A DNA stretch of 64,000 nucleotides from Chitinophagales bacterium (GCA_020636535.1 JACJXT010000011.1:1054001-1118000); one strand, 5' to 3'; positions 35,920-46,068 are shown, counted from the stretch's first letter. The notes: generated by a model not told the origin, from the sequence alone. Translations and numbers: made by a program.

Positions 35920-38643
35920 CTATTTCCATTTATTAACTTGTTCTATGTTTTCATCTAATTGATTAGATAAGGATTTTAGTCTTGATTGTAATAAAAATTT
36001 TCTTCCTTCTAAAGTTCTAGTAAAAACTAATTCGCATCTACCAACATGAGTTTCCCATTGTTCTTTAAAATATTCGGCTAATTTTTTGTTTTTGGCTAAT
36101 ATTTCTGGAACTGCATGATAGTCTCTTTGTTTTAGTAATAACATAAATTTGCTCTTTCTAATAATAATATATCTAGGATTATCTATTTTATTGATGATTT
36201 CTTGTAGTAATAAAATAAAACTCGATTTTTCAAAGGTAGTACCACCTTCTAAATGGCAATAAACTGTTCCATCATCATCTAATGAAGTGATGACTTGTAT
36301 AGTACTTCTGTCAGATTTTATAATCTCTGCTTCAATTAATGAATTAAGTAGTGCAATACTAATTTGTTCCAAGTCTTTAGCAATATCTCTGTACTGAACA
36401 TATATTCTAAAAGTCTTAAAGGTAAGTCTACCAAATAATATGATACCAATTGTACCTATAATTGATAGATAAACATATAAATCTTTGAGTGTATTTATAT
36501 TTCTAATTACATGTCTAAATGCAGATAAACTTTCTAGTCCGAACCCTAGTAGTGCAGAACTTAAAGTAGCAACTAGATTGGCTATGGTTTTGTTGAAATA
36601 TAATTTTTTAGAAGTTTTAAAGTTGCTATCTTTTATATAAGGTATTTTTATTTCTTCAACTAAATTAATACCAGTTTTTAATGATTCCTTCCATCTATGT
36701 TTTAACTCATCTCTATTGCAAGATAAAGTAAACATTCTTTTATTTATATTTTCTATATCTTCTTTTTGATGAATGTCTTTTGGTAAATTTAGTCTTCCAA
36801 TACCATTTTCAATACTAAAATCATCGTCGAGAGAAACACCTACAAAAGTTTTAAATCTTCTTTTTAGTAAATCAATATCATCGCCACCATTTTTAGCTGT
36901 GCTATCAACACAAACCAAATGCCAAATGTTTCCAGTCTTATTATCATTGTTTTTTTGAGTCCGAATTGCTCTTCCTCGCATTTGATTGGACAGTACAAAC
37001 GAACCAACAAAACTTGCTAAAATTAAAGCATTAATAGCTGGTGCGTCCCAACCTTCTCCAAGCAAAGCTTTTGTGCCAATTAATACTTCAATTTCACCTT
37101 CTTGAAATATTTGCGTTATTATATGAACAATATTGTGTTTAATTTGCTCTGTTTGATTTATAACGATGTAGTTATTGTCATAAGCAATTGGATATGAATT
37201 AATATTTTCAATACCGTATTGAATTGTTTTTGTTTTAAAAGCACTAAATGCACTCTTAGGAATAATGATGATTGAACCAGTTAATACTCCAATTTTTTTA
37301 TGATTATAATTTTCTCTTCTTAATGATTCAAATATTGGTATAACACCTATTTTATTTATTTCTAAATTATTTTCAGAAGAATTAATTAGATATTCTTTTC
37401 TTATAAAATCAGAAAGTACAACCAGCCGTAACTCATTACCTAATTGCTGATATTCAAAATCAACAATATTTTTTATACCTTCTAATTTGCTAATACTTGA
37501 TTTTAAATAACTAGAAATTCGTCTATTATGTAGAAAATTAATTTGTTTTTTTTCTAATGCACCATATCGTTTTAATTTTTTTTCAATGCTCTCTTGATGT
37601 GCTTCAAAGTCTATAAAAGTTGCTTTTTCTTTAAATAAATAAAAATCTAAAACAATTTGTAGCCACTCAAAATCTAACTTTGGTATTTCAAAATTTTCAT
37701 CTCCAACAACTTCAAGATGTATTTCAGGAATTTTGATATTGTTTTCATGTAAGTATATTAAACAAGCAGAGTAATAGGAGATATTACTATAAATCCAATC
37801 TAAATTTTCAATGGGTTGTTGCCAAATTACATGACGCTCAATAGCACTTACTATTGTACTATCATGCTTTAAATCATGAAATAACTTTTCAATATTATGT
37901 CTATATTCTAATATTCCATGACTTTCTTTTACAGAAGGCATCGTAAAATAAATATAATCTTGATGAGGACATAAGTCACCAGATTCAACTAATTCTGGTA
38001 CAGAAATTTCAGTATCTACCGCTCCATTTAAATCAATATAGCGTTGCCATTCAATAGCAGAAACATCATATGGTGGTGTAGCAGTTAAACCAACAATTAT
38101 TGGTTCTAGTTTATATTTTACTTTTGATAATGTATTCCACCATTCATTCTTTAAATGATGAGCTTCATCAACTACTATTGTACCAATATTTTGTTGTTTT
38201 AGTAGATTTACAATATTGTCTAAATTTTTATGAGTAGATTTTTTATTTTTTATTTCTTCGTCTTCGTCAATATCATCTTCCTCATCTTCATTAATATTTA
38301 AATTATTACAAGCAGCATGTAGTCCTTGATAAGTGGCTACTGTTAAAAATTTTGGATTACGAATATCTCTAGATATCCAATCTGGTGTTACAATTGTTTG
38401 TAGAAATAATTCACAAAATCTTTGAATCCATTGGTTTTTTATAGAAATAGTTGGTGCTAGAATTAAAGTTGGTCGGTTTAATCTTAAGGCAACTTCTAGT
38501 CCTAAAACAGTTTTTCCAGAACCTGGTGGTGCAATAACATGTAAGTGTTTATCTGTTAAATGTTCATCTAGTTCGTCAAGGACTCGTTGTTGGTAATTTC
38601 TCCAATTATATTTAAATTTTATATTTTTAGGAAATTCTAACAA
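35920..38643 (-). CDS. SF2 DEAH-box helicase with two internal membrane segments
   Basis: This 907-residue protein has a RecA-like N-terminal half: YQQRVLDELDEHL, P-loop VIAPPGSGKTVLG (about 35-48), motif II VVDEAHHL (about 158) and motif III GLTATPP. An acidic insert (NEDEEDDIDEDEE) lies near 125. The second helicase domain has LLGEGWDAPAINALI and motif VI NQMRGRAIRT (about 575). Around 690-710 and 728-748 two hydrophobic stretches (LVATLSSALLGFGL; LSIIGTIGIILFGRL) look like membrane helices, followed by a soluble tail of about 150 residues. The start is TTG (38643); an in-frame TAA lies 18 nt upstream and no ATG precedes motif I. A defence or DNA-uptake role is possible; unproven. Confidence 0.8.
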   Translation of the reverse strand: MLEFPKNIKFKYNWRNYQQRVLDELDEHLTDKHLHVIAPPGSGKTVLGLEVALRLNRPTLILAPTISIKNQWIQRFCELFLQTIVTPDWISRDIRNPKFLTVATYQGLHAACNNLNINEDEEDDIDEDEEIKNKKSTHKNLDNIVNLLKQQNIGTIVVDEAHHLKNEWWNTLSKVKYKLEPIIVGLTATPPYDVSAIEWQRYIDLNGAVDTEISVPELVESGDLCPHQDYIYFTMPSVKESHGILEYRHNIEKLFHDLKHDSTIVSAIERHVIWQQPIENLDWIYSNISYYSACLIYLHENNIKIPEIHLEVVGDENFEIPKLDFEWLQIVLDFYLFKEKATFIDFEAHQESIEKKLKRYGALEKKQINFLHNRRISSYLKSSISKLEGIKNIVDFEYQQLGNELRLVVLSDFIRKEYLINSSENNLEINKIGVIPIFESLRRENYNHKKIGVLTGSIIIIPKSAFSAFKTKTIQYGIENINSYPIAYDNNYIVINQTEQIKHNIVHIITQIFQEGEIEVLIGTKALLGEGWDAPAINALILASFVGSFVLSNQMRGRAIRTQKNNDNKTGNIWHLVCVDSTAKNGGDDIDLLKRRFKTFVGVSLDDDFSIENGIGRLNLPKDIHQKEDIENINKRMFTLSCNRDELKHRWKESLKTGINLVEEIKIPYIKDSNFKTSKKLYFNKTIANLVATLSSALLGFGLESLSAFRHVIRNINTLKDLYVYLSIIGTIGIILFGRLTFKTFRIYVQYRDIAKDLEQISIALLNSLIEAEIIKSDRSTIQVITSLDDDGTVYCHLEGGTTFEKSSFILLLQEIINKIDNPRYIIIRKSKFMLLLKQRDYHAVPEILAKNKKLAEYFKEQWETHVGRCELVFTRTLEGRKFLLQSRLKSLSNQLDENIEQVNKWK

Positions 38644-38689
38644 TGTAGTTTGTAGTGTTTAAAATAAAATATAAGGAGTAAATATAGTG

Positions 38690-39637
38690 TTAATCTACAA
38701 AAGGCAATACTTTTGGTCCTTGTGTGTTGACTTTGCTTACAAATACCTCTGACTTAATATTGAGCTTATCCATTTCTGCTTTCATAGCATTGCCTACTTT
38801 GTTAGCTGTTTCTATACCTTTGCATAGTGCAAATACACTTGGTCCACTACCACTAATACTTCCACCTAATGCTCCAGCATTGATAGCTGCATTTTTCATC
38901 TCGTAGAATCCTGGTATAAGTTTACTTCTATATGGTTCTGCAATATAATCAACTAAACTTCTGCCAATTAAATCGTAATCGCCTCGTAGTAAACCAATCA
39001 TTAAACCACCAACATTAGCACTTTGTCGTAAGGAATGTGCTAAAGAAATTTCTTTAGGTAATATTTCTCTAGCTTCTTTAGTCAATACAATTACCTTTGG
39101 ATTGATAACGGCACAGTACAATTCCTCTGGGACTGGAATTTGTATAATATCTAATGGTTCGTAGCTTCTTACTAAGATAAATCCACCAAATAAACTTGCT
39201 GCTACATTATCTGCAATGGCTGCATCGCAAGCTGCTTTTTCTGCATTGAGTAAAAAAGGCAACATTTCTTGTTTGCTTAGCTTTTCATTACACAACATAT
39301 TGATGGCATAAACTCCAGCAACAGCACTAGCAGCACTACTGCCTAAACCACTTCCACTTGGCATCATTTTTTTGAGCCAAATTTTACAGCCAAAATCAGC
39401 ATGAATAAAATTCAAATAATCTTGTATAGCAACAGTAGCCGAATTTTTGGTAGCATCTCTTGGTAAAACACCATCATCGCCAACAATATCTTCTATAACT
39501 ACTTTTTGTTCTGGTATAATTTCCATGATGAGCTCATCACCTGGTTTGTCGATAGCGAAACCCAATACATCAAAACCACAAGCAACATTAGCGACAGTTG
39601 CAGGTGCAAATACTTTTATTCTATCTCCAATCTTCAT
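38690..39637 (-). CDS. thrB: Homoserine kinase
   Basis: This 315-residue GHMP kinase phosphorylates homoserine in threonine synthesis. The N-terminal VFAPATVANVACGFDVLG and the ATP-binding loop MPSGSGLGSSAASAVAG (about 90-106) are diagnostic. The C-terminal GGSISGSGPSVFALCKG motif is present. Its ATG shares one base with the thrA stop (TGATG), so translation is coupled. thrC is not next to it but lies at 56.6 kb. Confidence 0.96.
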   Translation of the reverse strand: MKIGDRIKVFAPATVANVACGFDVLGFAIDKPGDELIMEIIPEQKVVIEDIVGDDGVLPRDATKNSATVAIQDYLNFIHADFGCKIWLKKMMPSGSGLGSSAASAVAGVYAINMLCNEKLSKQEMLPFLLNAEKAACDAAIADNVAASLFGGFILVRSYEPLDIIQIPVPEELYCAVINPKVIVLTKEAREILPKEISLAHSLRQSANVGGLMIGLLRGDYDLIGRSLVDYIAEPYRSKLIPGFYEMKNAAINAGALGGSISGSGPSVFALCKGIETANKVGNAMKAEMDKLNIKSEVFVSKVNTQGPKVLPFVD

Positions 39638-42099
39638 CAGCCAGCAAAATAATTTCCTAATGCAATAATTTCGGCAAACACACCAGCAGCAGTAACTTCT
39701 GCACCAGCACCTGGTCCTTTAATTACCAAAGGATTGCTCTTATATCTTTCGGTAGTAAATACAATCATATTATCGCTACCACTTAAATTATAAAACGGAT
39801 GATTGGCATCGACTGGTTTTAAAGCAATGTTTACTTTTCCGTTTTCTATAACAGCCATATAACGCAATACTTTATTTTGTTTAGCTGCATTCTCTTTCAT
39901 CTTTTCGTAGTCTTTATCAACACTTGACAATTTTGACATAAATGCTTTTACATCTACTTTTCTAAGGTTTTCTGGTACTAAGTTCTCTACTTTAATATCT
40001 TCTAGTTCCATTTTAACGCCACATTCTCTCGATAAAATCAATGCTTTTCTTGCAACATCTAATCCACTTAAATCATCTCTTGGATCTGGTTCTGTATAAC
40101 CATTTTCTTTAGCTTGAGTAACGATTTCAGAAAAAGAAATATCACCTTTAAAAGAATTAAATATATAAGATAAAGTACCAGATAAGACTGCTTCTATTTT
40201 TAAAATTTTATCGCCAGATTGTAGTAATGCATGTAATGTATTGATGATTGGTAAACCAGCACCAACATTGGTTTCATACATAAATCTAGCATTCGATTGT
40301 TTTGCAATGGCATGCAGATTTACATATTTATCGTAACTTAAAGTATTTGCAATTTTATTTGGCGTAACAACAGATACACTCTTTTTTAATAATCGTTCGT
40401 AGTATTCAACAACTGCTTTGCTTGCAGAACAATCAACTAAAATAGAGTTAGCGAAGTTTAAGTCTAAAATGCGTTTACAAAACTTATTGAGATTGGCAAC
40501 TTCGCCTTCATTTTCTAATGTGGTAGAAAAATTGTTTAAATCAATACCATTGCTATTGATATACATTTTTTTAGAATTTGATATTCCAATAACATTAATT
40601 TCAATATCATTTTCTTTATATAATGACTCTTTTTGTTTGTTGATTTGGTTCAATAGTGTATTGCCAATTAAACCAGTTGGTCCAACAACAAATAAATTCA
40701 CAGAGTTTTTATCTTGTTGGAAAAAGATTTCGTGTAGTGCATTCAATGCTTTAGCTTCGTTGAATTTATCTATTACAGCAGTAATATTTAATTCTGATGA
40801 ACCTTGAGCAATTGCTTTTACATTAATACCATTTTTTCCTAATGCTTGGAACATCTTTCCAGAAATTCCTGGTACATTCGACATATTTTCGCCAATAACA
40901 GCAATGATAGACTGTTCTGTTTCTATAACTAAAGGCAATATATGTCTGTTTTGAATTTCGTATCTAAACTCTTCTTGAACTGCTTTTTGAGATGCTTTTA
41001 CATCTTTAGGAACTACGCCAAAACAAATAGAATGCTCAGAAGAACCTTGCGTTAAGAAAATAATATTGACATTTTCTCTAGATAAAGCAGCAAATAGGCG
41101 AGAAGCAATACCAACAACGCCAACCATACCTGTACCTTCCATTCTCAACATGGCAATATCAGAAATAGATGAAATACCCTTTATAGCATTGGTAGATTTG
41201 CCAGATTTTTTAGAAATAAAAGTTCCTGGATGTGTTGGATTGAAAGTATTTTTAATTTCAATTGGAATGCCTTTTACATAAGCTGGTTGAATAGTTGGTG
41301 GATAAATCACTTTTGCACCAAAATGCGATAATTCCATGGCTTCTTTATAACTCAAAGAAGGAATAGTCATAGCTTGTTCTACTCTTCTTGGATCGGCAGT
41401 TAATACTCCATTTACATCTGTCCAGATTTCAATAGCATTTACCTTTAGTGCTGCACCAAAAATAGCAGCCGTATAATCAGAACCACCTCTTCCAAGTGTA
41501 GTAATATTGCCATTGGCATCGCTACCAATAAAACCAGTTACTACAGCAATGCCATCCAATCCTTCAAAAAAGTCAATGATATTTTTATTGGTTCTATCGA
41601 AATCTACTTTAGCAGACAAATATTCACTATCTGTCATAACTAATTGCGTAGCATTTACATAAATGCCTTTTAATCTAGCTTCTTTTAAAGCACCAGCAAT
41701 AATAAAACAAGACAATCTTTCGCCAAAACTTACTAATCTTGCAAGTGTTTTATCAGAAAGTTCGCCTAAAAGATGAATGCCACCTAAAATATTTTCAACT
41801 CTTTGTAAACCTTCTTCTAATTCGTCTAATAAATCTGGTTTAATCGTTTTTTTAGTAACTAAACTATGAATAGCATCTAAGTGTCGGTCTTTAATATTTC
41901 TTAGAATTTCTAAGTAAGTATCATCTCTTTTTTCAGCGAGTTTTCCTGCATTAATTAATTGGTCAGTAATTTTGCTAAATGCAGAACAAACCAATAATAC
42001 ATTATTTCCAGCTTTTTTTTCGTTAGAAACAATATCAATAATTCTCCTTATGTTTTCTATTGAACCAACAGATGTGCCACCAAACTTTAATACCTTCAT
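39637..42099 (-). CDS. thrA: Bifunctional aspartokinase / homoserine dehydrogenase
   Basis: The 820-residue fusion catalyses the first and third steps from aspartate to threonine and methionine. The aspartokinase domain (1-290) begins VLKFGGTSVGSIENI and has TLGRGGSDYTAA. ACT-type regulatory repeats follow (about 315-460; ISDIAMLRMEGTGMVGVVGI and VIAVIGENMSNVPG). The homoserine dehydrogenase (about 465-815) shows FVVGPTGLIGN for NAD(P) and TEPDPRDDLSGLDVARK. The fusion suggests feedback by threonine, as in other ThrA proteins. It forms an operon with thrB. Confidence 0.96.
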   Translation of the reverse strand: MKVLKFGGTSVGSIENIRRIIDIVSNEKKAGNNVLLVCSAFSKITDQLINAGKLAEKRDDTYLEILRNIKDRHLDAIHSLVTKKTIKPDLLDELEEGLQRVENILGGIHLLGELSDKTLARLVSFGERLSCFIIAGALKEARLKGIYVNATQLVMTDSEYLSAKVDFDRTNKNIIDFFEGLDGIAVVTGFIGSDANGNITTLGRGGSDYTAAIFGAALKVNAIEIWTDVNGVLTADPRRVEQAMTIPSLSYKEAMELSHFGAKVIYPPTIQPAYVKGIPIEIKNTFNPTHPGTFISKKSGKSTNAIKGISSISDIAMLRMEGTGMVGVVGIASRLFAALSRENVNIIFLTQGSSEHSICFGVVPKDVKASQKAVQEEFRYEIQNRHILPLVIETEQSIIAVIGENMSNVPGISGKMFQALGKNGINVKAIAQGSSELNITAVIDKFNEAKALNALHEIFFQQDKNSVNLFVVGPTGLIGNTLLNQINKQKESLYKENDIEINVIGISNSKKMYINSNGIDLNNFSTTLENEGEVANLNKFCKRILDLNFANSILVDCSASKAVVEYYERLLKKSVSVVTPNKIANTLSYDKYVNLHAIAKQSNARFMYETNVGAGLPIINTLHALLQSGDKILKIEAVLSGTLSYIFNSFKGDISFSEIVTQAKENGYTEPDPRDDLSGLDVARKALILSRECGVKMELEDIKVENLVPENLRKVDVKAFMSKLSSVDKDYEKMKENAAKQNKVLRYMAVIENGKVNIALKPVDANHPFYNLSGSDNMIVFTTERYKSNPLVIKGPGAGAEVTAAGVFAEIIALGNYFAG

Positions 42100-42140
42100 A
42101 CAATTGCTTTACAGTAGTGCTTACTTTTTTAAACAAACAT

Positions 42141-42148
42141 CAAAAATA
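42141..42148 (-). promoter_or_regulatory. Predicted -7 element of the thrA-thrB promoter
   Basis: The minus strand reads TATTTTTG (perfect TAnnTTTG) 41 nt upstream of the thrA ATG. No -33 match at the right distance is seen, and no threonine/isoleucine-rich leader peptide was found in the short leader. Confidence 0.5.
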
Positions 42149-42327
42149 AAGAAACCAATAGGATTATTATACTATAACGCAAATAATTAAATTAATTTAC
42201 AATTAAATGTTATTAGATTTTTTTCACTAGCAACAAAATATTTTTTTGTTCTATTACGATATTATCTTAGTACAATCTGTTTACTCAAAAAATTTCTTTA
42301 ATTTGCTACAATAAACTTTTTAGATAA

Positions 42328-43104
42328 ATGCTACTAAAATTTTTAAAATTAATATATAGTACATGGGTAATTATTACTTTTTTTTTATTGGTTATTCCAA
42401 TGATGATTGCTTATGTATTTATTTATTTTTTACCTAAGCATAAAAAAATAGATGCTGTTTATCGTATTAATAGAACATTTTTGTTTGTTTGGTCGATATT
42501 TTCATTTTTTACCTATAAAGTAACTGGACTAAACCTATACAATACCAATCAAAGTTATGTTGTAGTTCTCAATCACAATAATGCAGCCGATATGTTTGCC
42601 GCAGCTTATGGTTTGAGAATTCCTGCTAAACCATTAATAAAGAAAGAATTATTAAGAATACCATTATTAGGTCAATTGTTTATGATGGCATGTACGCCTG
42701 TAGATAGAAGTAGTGCTGAAGGAAGAAAACAAAGCAAAGAATTGATTTATAGCGAATTAGCACAAGGCGTTTCTCCTTTAATTTTTCCAGAAGGTACTCG
42801 CAATAGAACTACATTTCCGTTAAAAGATTTTTATAATGGTGCTTTTGAAATTGCTATTGATACGCAAACGCCAATTTTACCTGTAGTTTTAACCAATATA
42901 AGAAAACTAAATAAAGTAGACACATGGTTAGCAGAACCTGGTGTTATAGAAATTAATCATTTGCAACCTATTGAAACTAAAGGAATGACGATTGATGATT
43001 TAGATAAACTAAAATTATATACACACGCAATTATGTGGAATTATTTAGTAAAACACGATGACGATTTTAAACACAACGAACTTAAATCTATATCTACTAT
43101 ATGA
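42328..43104 (+). CDS. plsC: 1-acyl-sn-glycerol-3-phosphate acyltransferase
   Basis: This 258-residue membrane-bound acyltransferase makes phosphatidic acid. Two N-terminal hydrophobic segments (about 5-30 and 45-65) precede the catalytic NHX4D box VVLNHNNAADMFAA (about 80-93) and the substrate motif IFPEGTRNRTTFPLKDFYNGAFEIA (the FPEGTRNR core). It overlaps the next gene by 4 nt (ATGA), starting a three-gene operon. Confidence 0.92.
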   Translation: MLLKFLKLIYSTWVIITFFLLVIPMMIAYVFIYFLPKHKKIDAVYRINRTFLFVWSIFSFFTYKVTGLNLYNTNQSYVVVLNHNNAADMFAAAYGLRIPAKPLIKKELLRIPLLGQLFMMACTPVDRSSAEGRKQSKELIYSELAQGVSPLIFPEGTRNRTTFPLKDFYNGAFEIAIDTQTPILPVVLTNIRKLNKVDTWLAEPGVIEINHLQPIETKGMTIDDLDKLKLYTHAIMWNYLVKHDDDFKHNELKSISTI

Positions 43105-43805
43105 AATATGCTGTTTGTAGATTAAGTGCTATTCCTATGCGTGAAAAACCGAGCGATAAAGCAGAAATGACCAATCAGATGTTGTTTGGTGAAACAGCTA
43201 TTGTATTAGAAACAGTAGAAAATTGGTCTAAAATTCAATTGACACATGATAATTATATTGCTTGGGTAGATGCGTTTCAATTAACTATGTTAGAAGAACT
43301 AACAGCATCGAAAAACTATACAATTAATAATTTATATGATACTTACTCTTATAATAATGATAGTTTAATTTTGACTTGTGGTGCGTTAATAGATGAAGAT
43401 AGTACGCAAAATAATTTTACATTACTTGAAACAGCAAAACACTTTTTAAACACACCATATCTTTGGGGCGGAAGATCGTTTATGGGAATTGATTGCTCTG
43501 GTTTTACACAAATCGTTTTTCGTGTTCATGGCATTTCTTTACTACGAGATGCTTATCAACAAATAACTCAAGGAATAAATGTTGATTTTAATGAAGCACA
43601 AACAAACGACCTAGCTTTTTTTCATAATAAAGATGGAAGAATTACACATGTAGGTATTGTAATTAAGGAAGATAATCAACTAAAAATTATACATGCTTCT
43701 AAAAAAGTTCGCATCGATTTGTTAGATGAAAAAGGTATTTATAATGAAGAACGACAATGCTATACACATCAATTTCACAGTATAAAAAGAATTATCAATG
43801 ATTAA
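43101..43805 (+). CDS. SH3 / NlpC-P60 cell-wall peptidase
   Basis: The 234-residue protein has an N-terminal SH3b-like region (1-70, KYAVCRLSAIPMREKPSDKAEM) and a C-terminal NlpC/P60 cysteine peptidase domain (about 110-234). The catalytic Cys is in WGGRSFMGIDCSGFTQ, the His in RITHVGIVI, and the third polar residue near IIHASKKV. Such enzymes cut gamma-D-glutamyl-diamino acid bonds in peptidoglycan. No signal peptide is visible, so export is unclear. It overlaps its neighbours by 4 and 8 nt. Confidence 0.9.
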   Translation: MKYAVCRLSAIPMREKPSDKAEMTNQMLFGETAIVLETVENWSKIQLTHDNYIAWVDAFQLTMLEELTASKNYTINNLYDTYSYNNDSLILTCGALIDEDSTQNNFTLLETAKHFLNTPYLWGGRSFMGIDCSGFTQIVFRVHGISLLRDAYQQITQGINVDFNEAQTNDLAFFHNKDGRITHVGIVIKEDNQLKIIHASKKVRIDLLDEKGIYNEERQCYTHQFHSIKRIIND

Positions 43806-45288
43806 AATATTAAGTTCAGAACAGATTAAAAAAGCAGATGAATATACTATTCAACACGAACCAATTGCTTCGATTGATTTAATGGAAAGAGCTGCTAACG
43901 CATTTGTTACACAGTTTGAAAAAGATTTTCCAGATTTTAAAAATATCATTCACATTTTTTGTGGCAATGGCAATAATGGTGGCGATGGTTTTGCTATCGC
44001 AAGAATTTTAAAAGAAAAAAATTATACTATTATTTGCTACGGATTTGAAGGTGATAAGTCTAATGATTGTAACATCAATTTCAATCTGATTGAAAATGTA
44101 ATAACTATAAACAAAAGTACTATAATAAATATAGATAAAAAGGATATTGTTTTTGATGCCTTGTTTGGTATTGGATTAAATAAAGCTGTAGAAGGAATTT
44201 ATTTAGAGACTATCAATACCATTAATCAAACCAATGCTACAACAATTTCAGTAGATGTTCCAAGTGGGATGATGGTTGATGTTGCTACGAATGGAACAAT
44301 GATTAAAGCTAATAAAACCTATTCGTTTCAATCACCTAAGTTGGCTTTTTATTTGCCACATACTGCAAATCATGTTGGCGATTTAACAATATTAGATATT
44401 CAGTTAGATAAGAAATATATACAAGAACTTAAGTCAACCTATTTTGAAATTGATGATGACTTCATCTTTTCGCACTATAAAAAAAGAAATCGGTTTTCGC
44501 ACAAAGGCACATACGGTCATGCATTAATATCTTGTGGCAGTTTCGGAAAAATTGGTGCTGCTATACTTTCAGCCAAAGCGTGTTTAAAAACAGGTGCTGG
44601 TTTGCTTACTGTTAATCTACCACAAAAAAGTATAAGTATTATACATAAAAGTATTCCAGAAGCGATGTGTTTAACACATAACGAATCAAAATATATCGAG
44701 TTTATTCCTTACGAAAACCAATATAATGCTTATGCAATTGGTTGTGGAATTGGCACACATCAAAAAACATATATTGCACTAAGTAAATTTTTAGAACATT
44801 GCAAACAAGCAATTGTGTTAGATGCAGATGCGTTGAATATTATAGCAGAACACCAGAGTTTACTAGAAAAAATTCCAGTAAGTTCTATACTTACACCACA
44901 TCCTAAAGAATTTGAACGATTGGTTGGTGCTTGGCAAAACGATTTTGAACGCTTAGAAAAAGCAAAGCAATTTGCCAAACAATATCAACTCAATTTAATA
45001 TTAAAAGATGCTATAACAGCAATTATCGATAAGAATGGAATGGTTTGTTTCAATACATTTGGCAATGCAGGAATGGCAACTGCAGGTAGTGGCGATGTGC
45101 TTACAGGTATTATTACAAGTCTGTTAGCACAAGAATATTCGCCATTAACTGCTGCAATTTTTGGTGTATATATACATGCTAAAGCAGGAGACTTTGCTAA
45201 AGAAAAATTAGGAGAGGAGAGTATGCTTGCTTCAGATATTATTGAAAATATTTACGAAGTATTTAAGTGTATAAATAGTAATATTTAA
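43798..45288 (+). CDS. nnr: Bifunctional NAD(P)H-hydrate epimerase / dehydratase
   Basis: This 496-residue repair enzyme restores damaged NAD(P)HX. The epimerase domain (1-210, YjeF_N) contains IFCGNGNNGGDGFAIAR and SVDVPSGM. The ADP-dependent dehydratase domain (about 225-490, YjeF_C) contains KGTYGHALI, VLDADALNI, LTPHPKEFERL and the nucleotide motif TAGSGDVLTGIIT. Third gene of the plsC operon, with an 8-nt overlap. Confidence 0.95.
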   Translation: MIKILSSEQIKKADEYTIQHEPIASIDLMERAANAFVTQFEKDFPDFKNIIHIFCGNGNNGGDGFAIARILKEKNYTIICYGFEGDKSNDCNINFNLIENVITINKSTIINIDKKDIVFDALFGIGLNKAVEGIYLETINTINQTNATTISVDVPSGMMVDVATNGTMIKANKTYSFQSPKLAFYLPHTANHVGDLTILDIQLDKKYIQELKSTYFEIDDDFIFSHYKKRNRFSHKGTYGHALISCGSFGKIGAAILSAKACLKTGAGLLTVNLPQKSISIIHKSIPEAMCLTHNESKYIEFIPYENQYNAYAIGCGIGTHQKTYIALSKFLEHCKQAIVLDADALNIIAEHQSLLEKIPVSSILTPHPKEFERLVGAWQNDFERLEKAKQFAKQYQLNLILKDAITAIIDKNGMVCFNTFGNAGMATAGSGDVLTGIITSLLAQEYSPLTAAIFGVYIHAKAGDFAKEKLGEESMLASDIIENIYEVFKCINSNI

Positions 45289-45344
45289 TTTATATATTGT
45301 TATATTATGAAATTTTATAGTACAACAAAGAAATTTACATTCCT

Positions 45345-45440
45345 ACCGTAGGCAGGTCAAGAATCTGTCATAAAAATCGTAAAAAAGATTCCCAATCAAA
45401 CCTGCCTGTCAGCAGACAGGTTGCGAAGGACGAGTTTTTA
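45345..45440. repeat. Mosaic foldback repeat after nnr
   Basis: Nested arms: GGCAGGT and ACCTGCC enclose AGAATCT and AGATTC, then CCTGTC-AGCA-GACAGG, ending gcgaaggacgag. The same modules (taggcaggtc, agattcc, gacagg, gacgag) occur at 10620-10750. It lies in the 198-bp gap between nnr and a convergent lipocalin-like gene and may act as a terminator. Confidence 0.7.
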
Positions 45441-45486
45441 CTTTATTTTGTTTCTAAATGCACACAACAGGTATAACTATAAACAA

Positions 45487-45909
45487 TTATTTTTTTGCAT
45501 AATATTCTTTCTGTAAGCCCAAGTGTTCCCAACTTAAAATTAAAGTATCACCTTTTGTAGAAAAAGAATAATAGGCAGGTCGCTCGTCGTTAAACTGTAT
45601 CGTATTCACATCAGCTTCATTTAATGCAGTTTTCTTTCCTAGTTTCACTGAGCCAACTCTAGGAACTTTATATTTATTAGCTGTTTCCTTAAAGCTCATA
45701 TCTGGATTAATAGTTAAAGCAATCTCATCACCAAAAGTTTGAGGCGTAGTAATACCTTTCTGTGTACCACAACATTCTGTTTTTACCCAAATCCAATTAC
45801 CTACAACAGTTTTGGGTTCAATCCAAGTATCAGTTTTTTTCTTCGGAGGTTTTCCAGTACTCCACAAAAAAAATATAGTTCCTAAAATTAGTAGTGTGCT
45901 TTTTTTCAT
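45487..45909 (-). CDS. Exported lipocalin-like protein, unknown function
   Basis: The 140-residue protein has an N-terminal signal segment (MKKSTLLILGTIFFLWSTG). The mature part starts with a basic stretch and VVGNWIWVKTECCGTQ; the G-x-W near the start and the beta-rich repeats (TLILSWEHLGLQKEYYAKK at the end) suggest a small lipocalin-type barrel. No lipobox Cys follows the signal. Paired Cys (ECC) may form a disulfide. Monocistronic and convergent with nnr. Confidence 0.65.
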   Translation of the reverse strand: MKKSTLLILGTIFFLWSTGKPPKKKTDTWIEPKTVVGNWIWVKTECCGTQKGITTPQTFGDEIALTINPDMSFKETANKYKVPRVGSVKLGKKTALNEADVNTIQFNDERPAYYSFSTKGDTLILSWEHLGLQKEYYAKK

Positions 45910-46036
45910 TTTATGCTAAGTTAATTACTTTTATAAAATAATACTTACTTATAATCTATCAAAAAGTCTGCCAATTGCCAAATTTCGAATAGAAAGTAGT
46001 TCTATTCAAAACTAAAATCATCAATTCTTTAATTAA

Positions 46037-46068
46037 TTGTAGCATAATTAACATTTTGTATAAATTTG
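46037..46068 (+). promoter_or_regulatory. Promoter of the redoxin / eIF2B-like genes
   Basis: TTG at 46037-46039, a 21-nt spacer and TAAATTTG at 46061-46068 match the Bacteroidota consensus. The ATG of the first gene is 47 nt downstream. Confidence 0.6.

Noticed and set aside
42141..42327. Threonine leader-peptide attenuator upstream of thrA
   Set aside because: The leader between the predicted promoter and thrA is only about 35 nt and contains no Thr/Ile-rich short frame or terminator.
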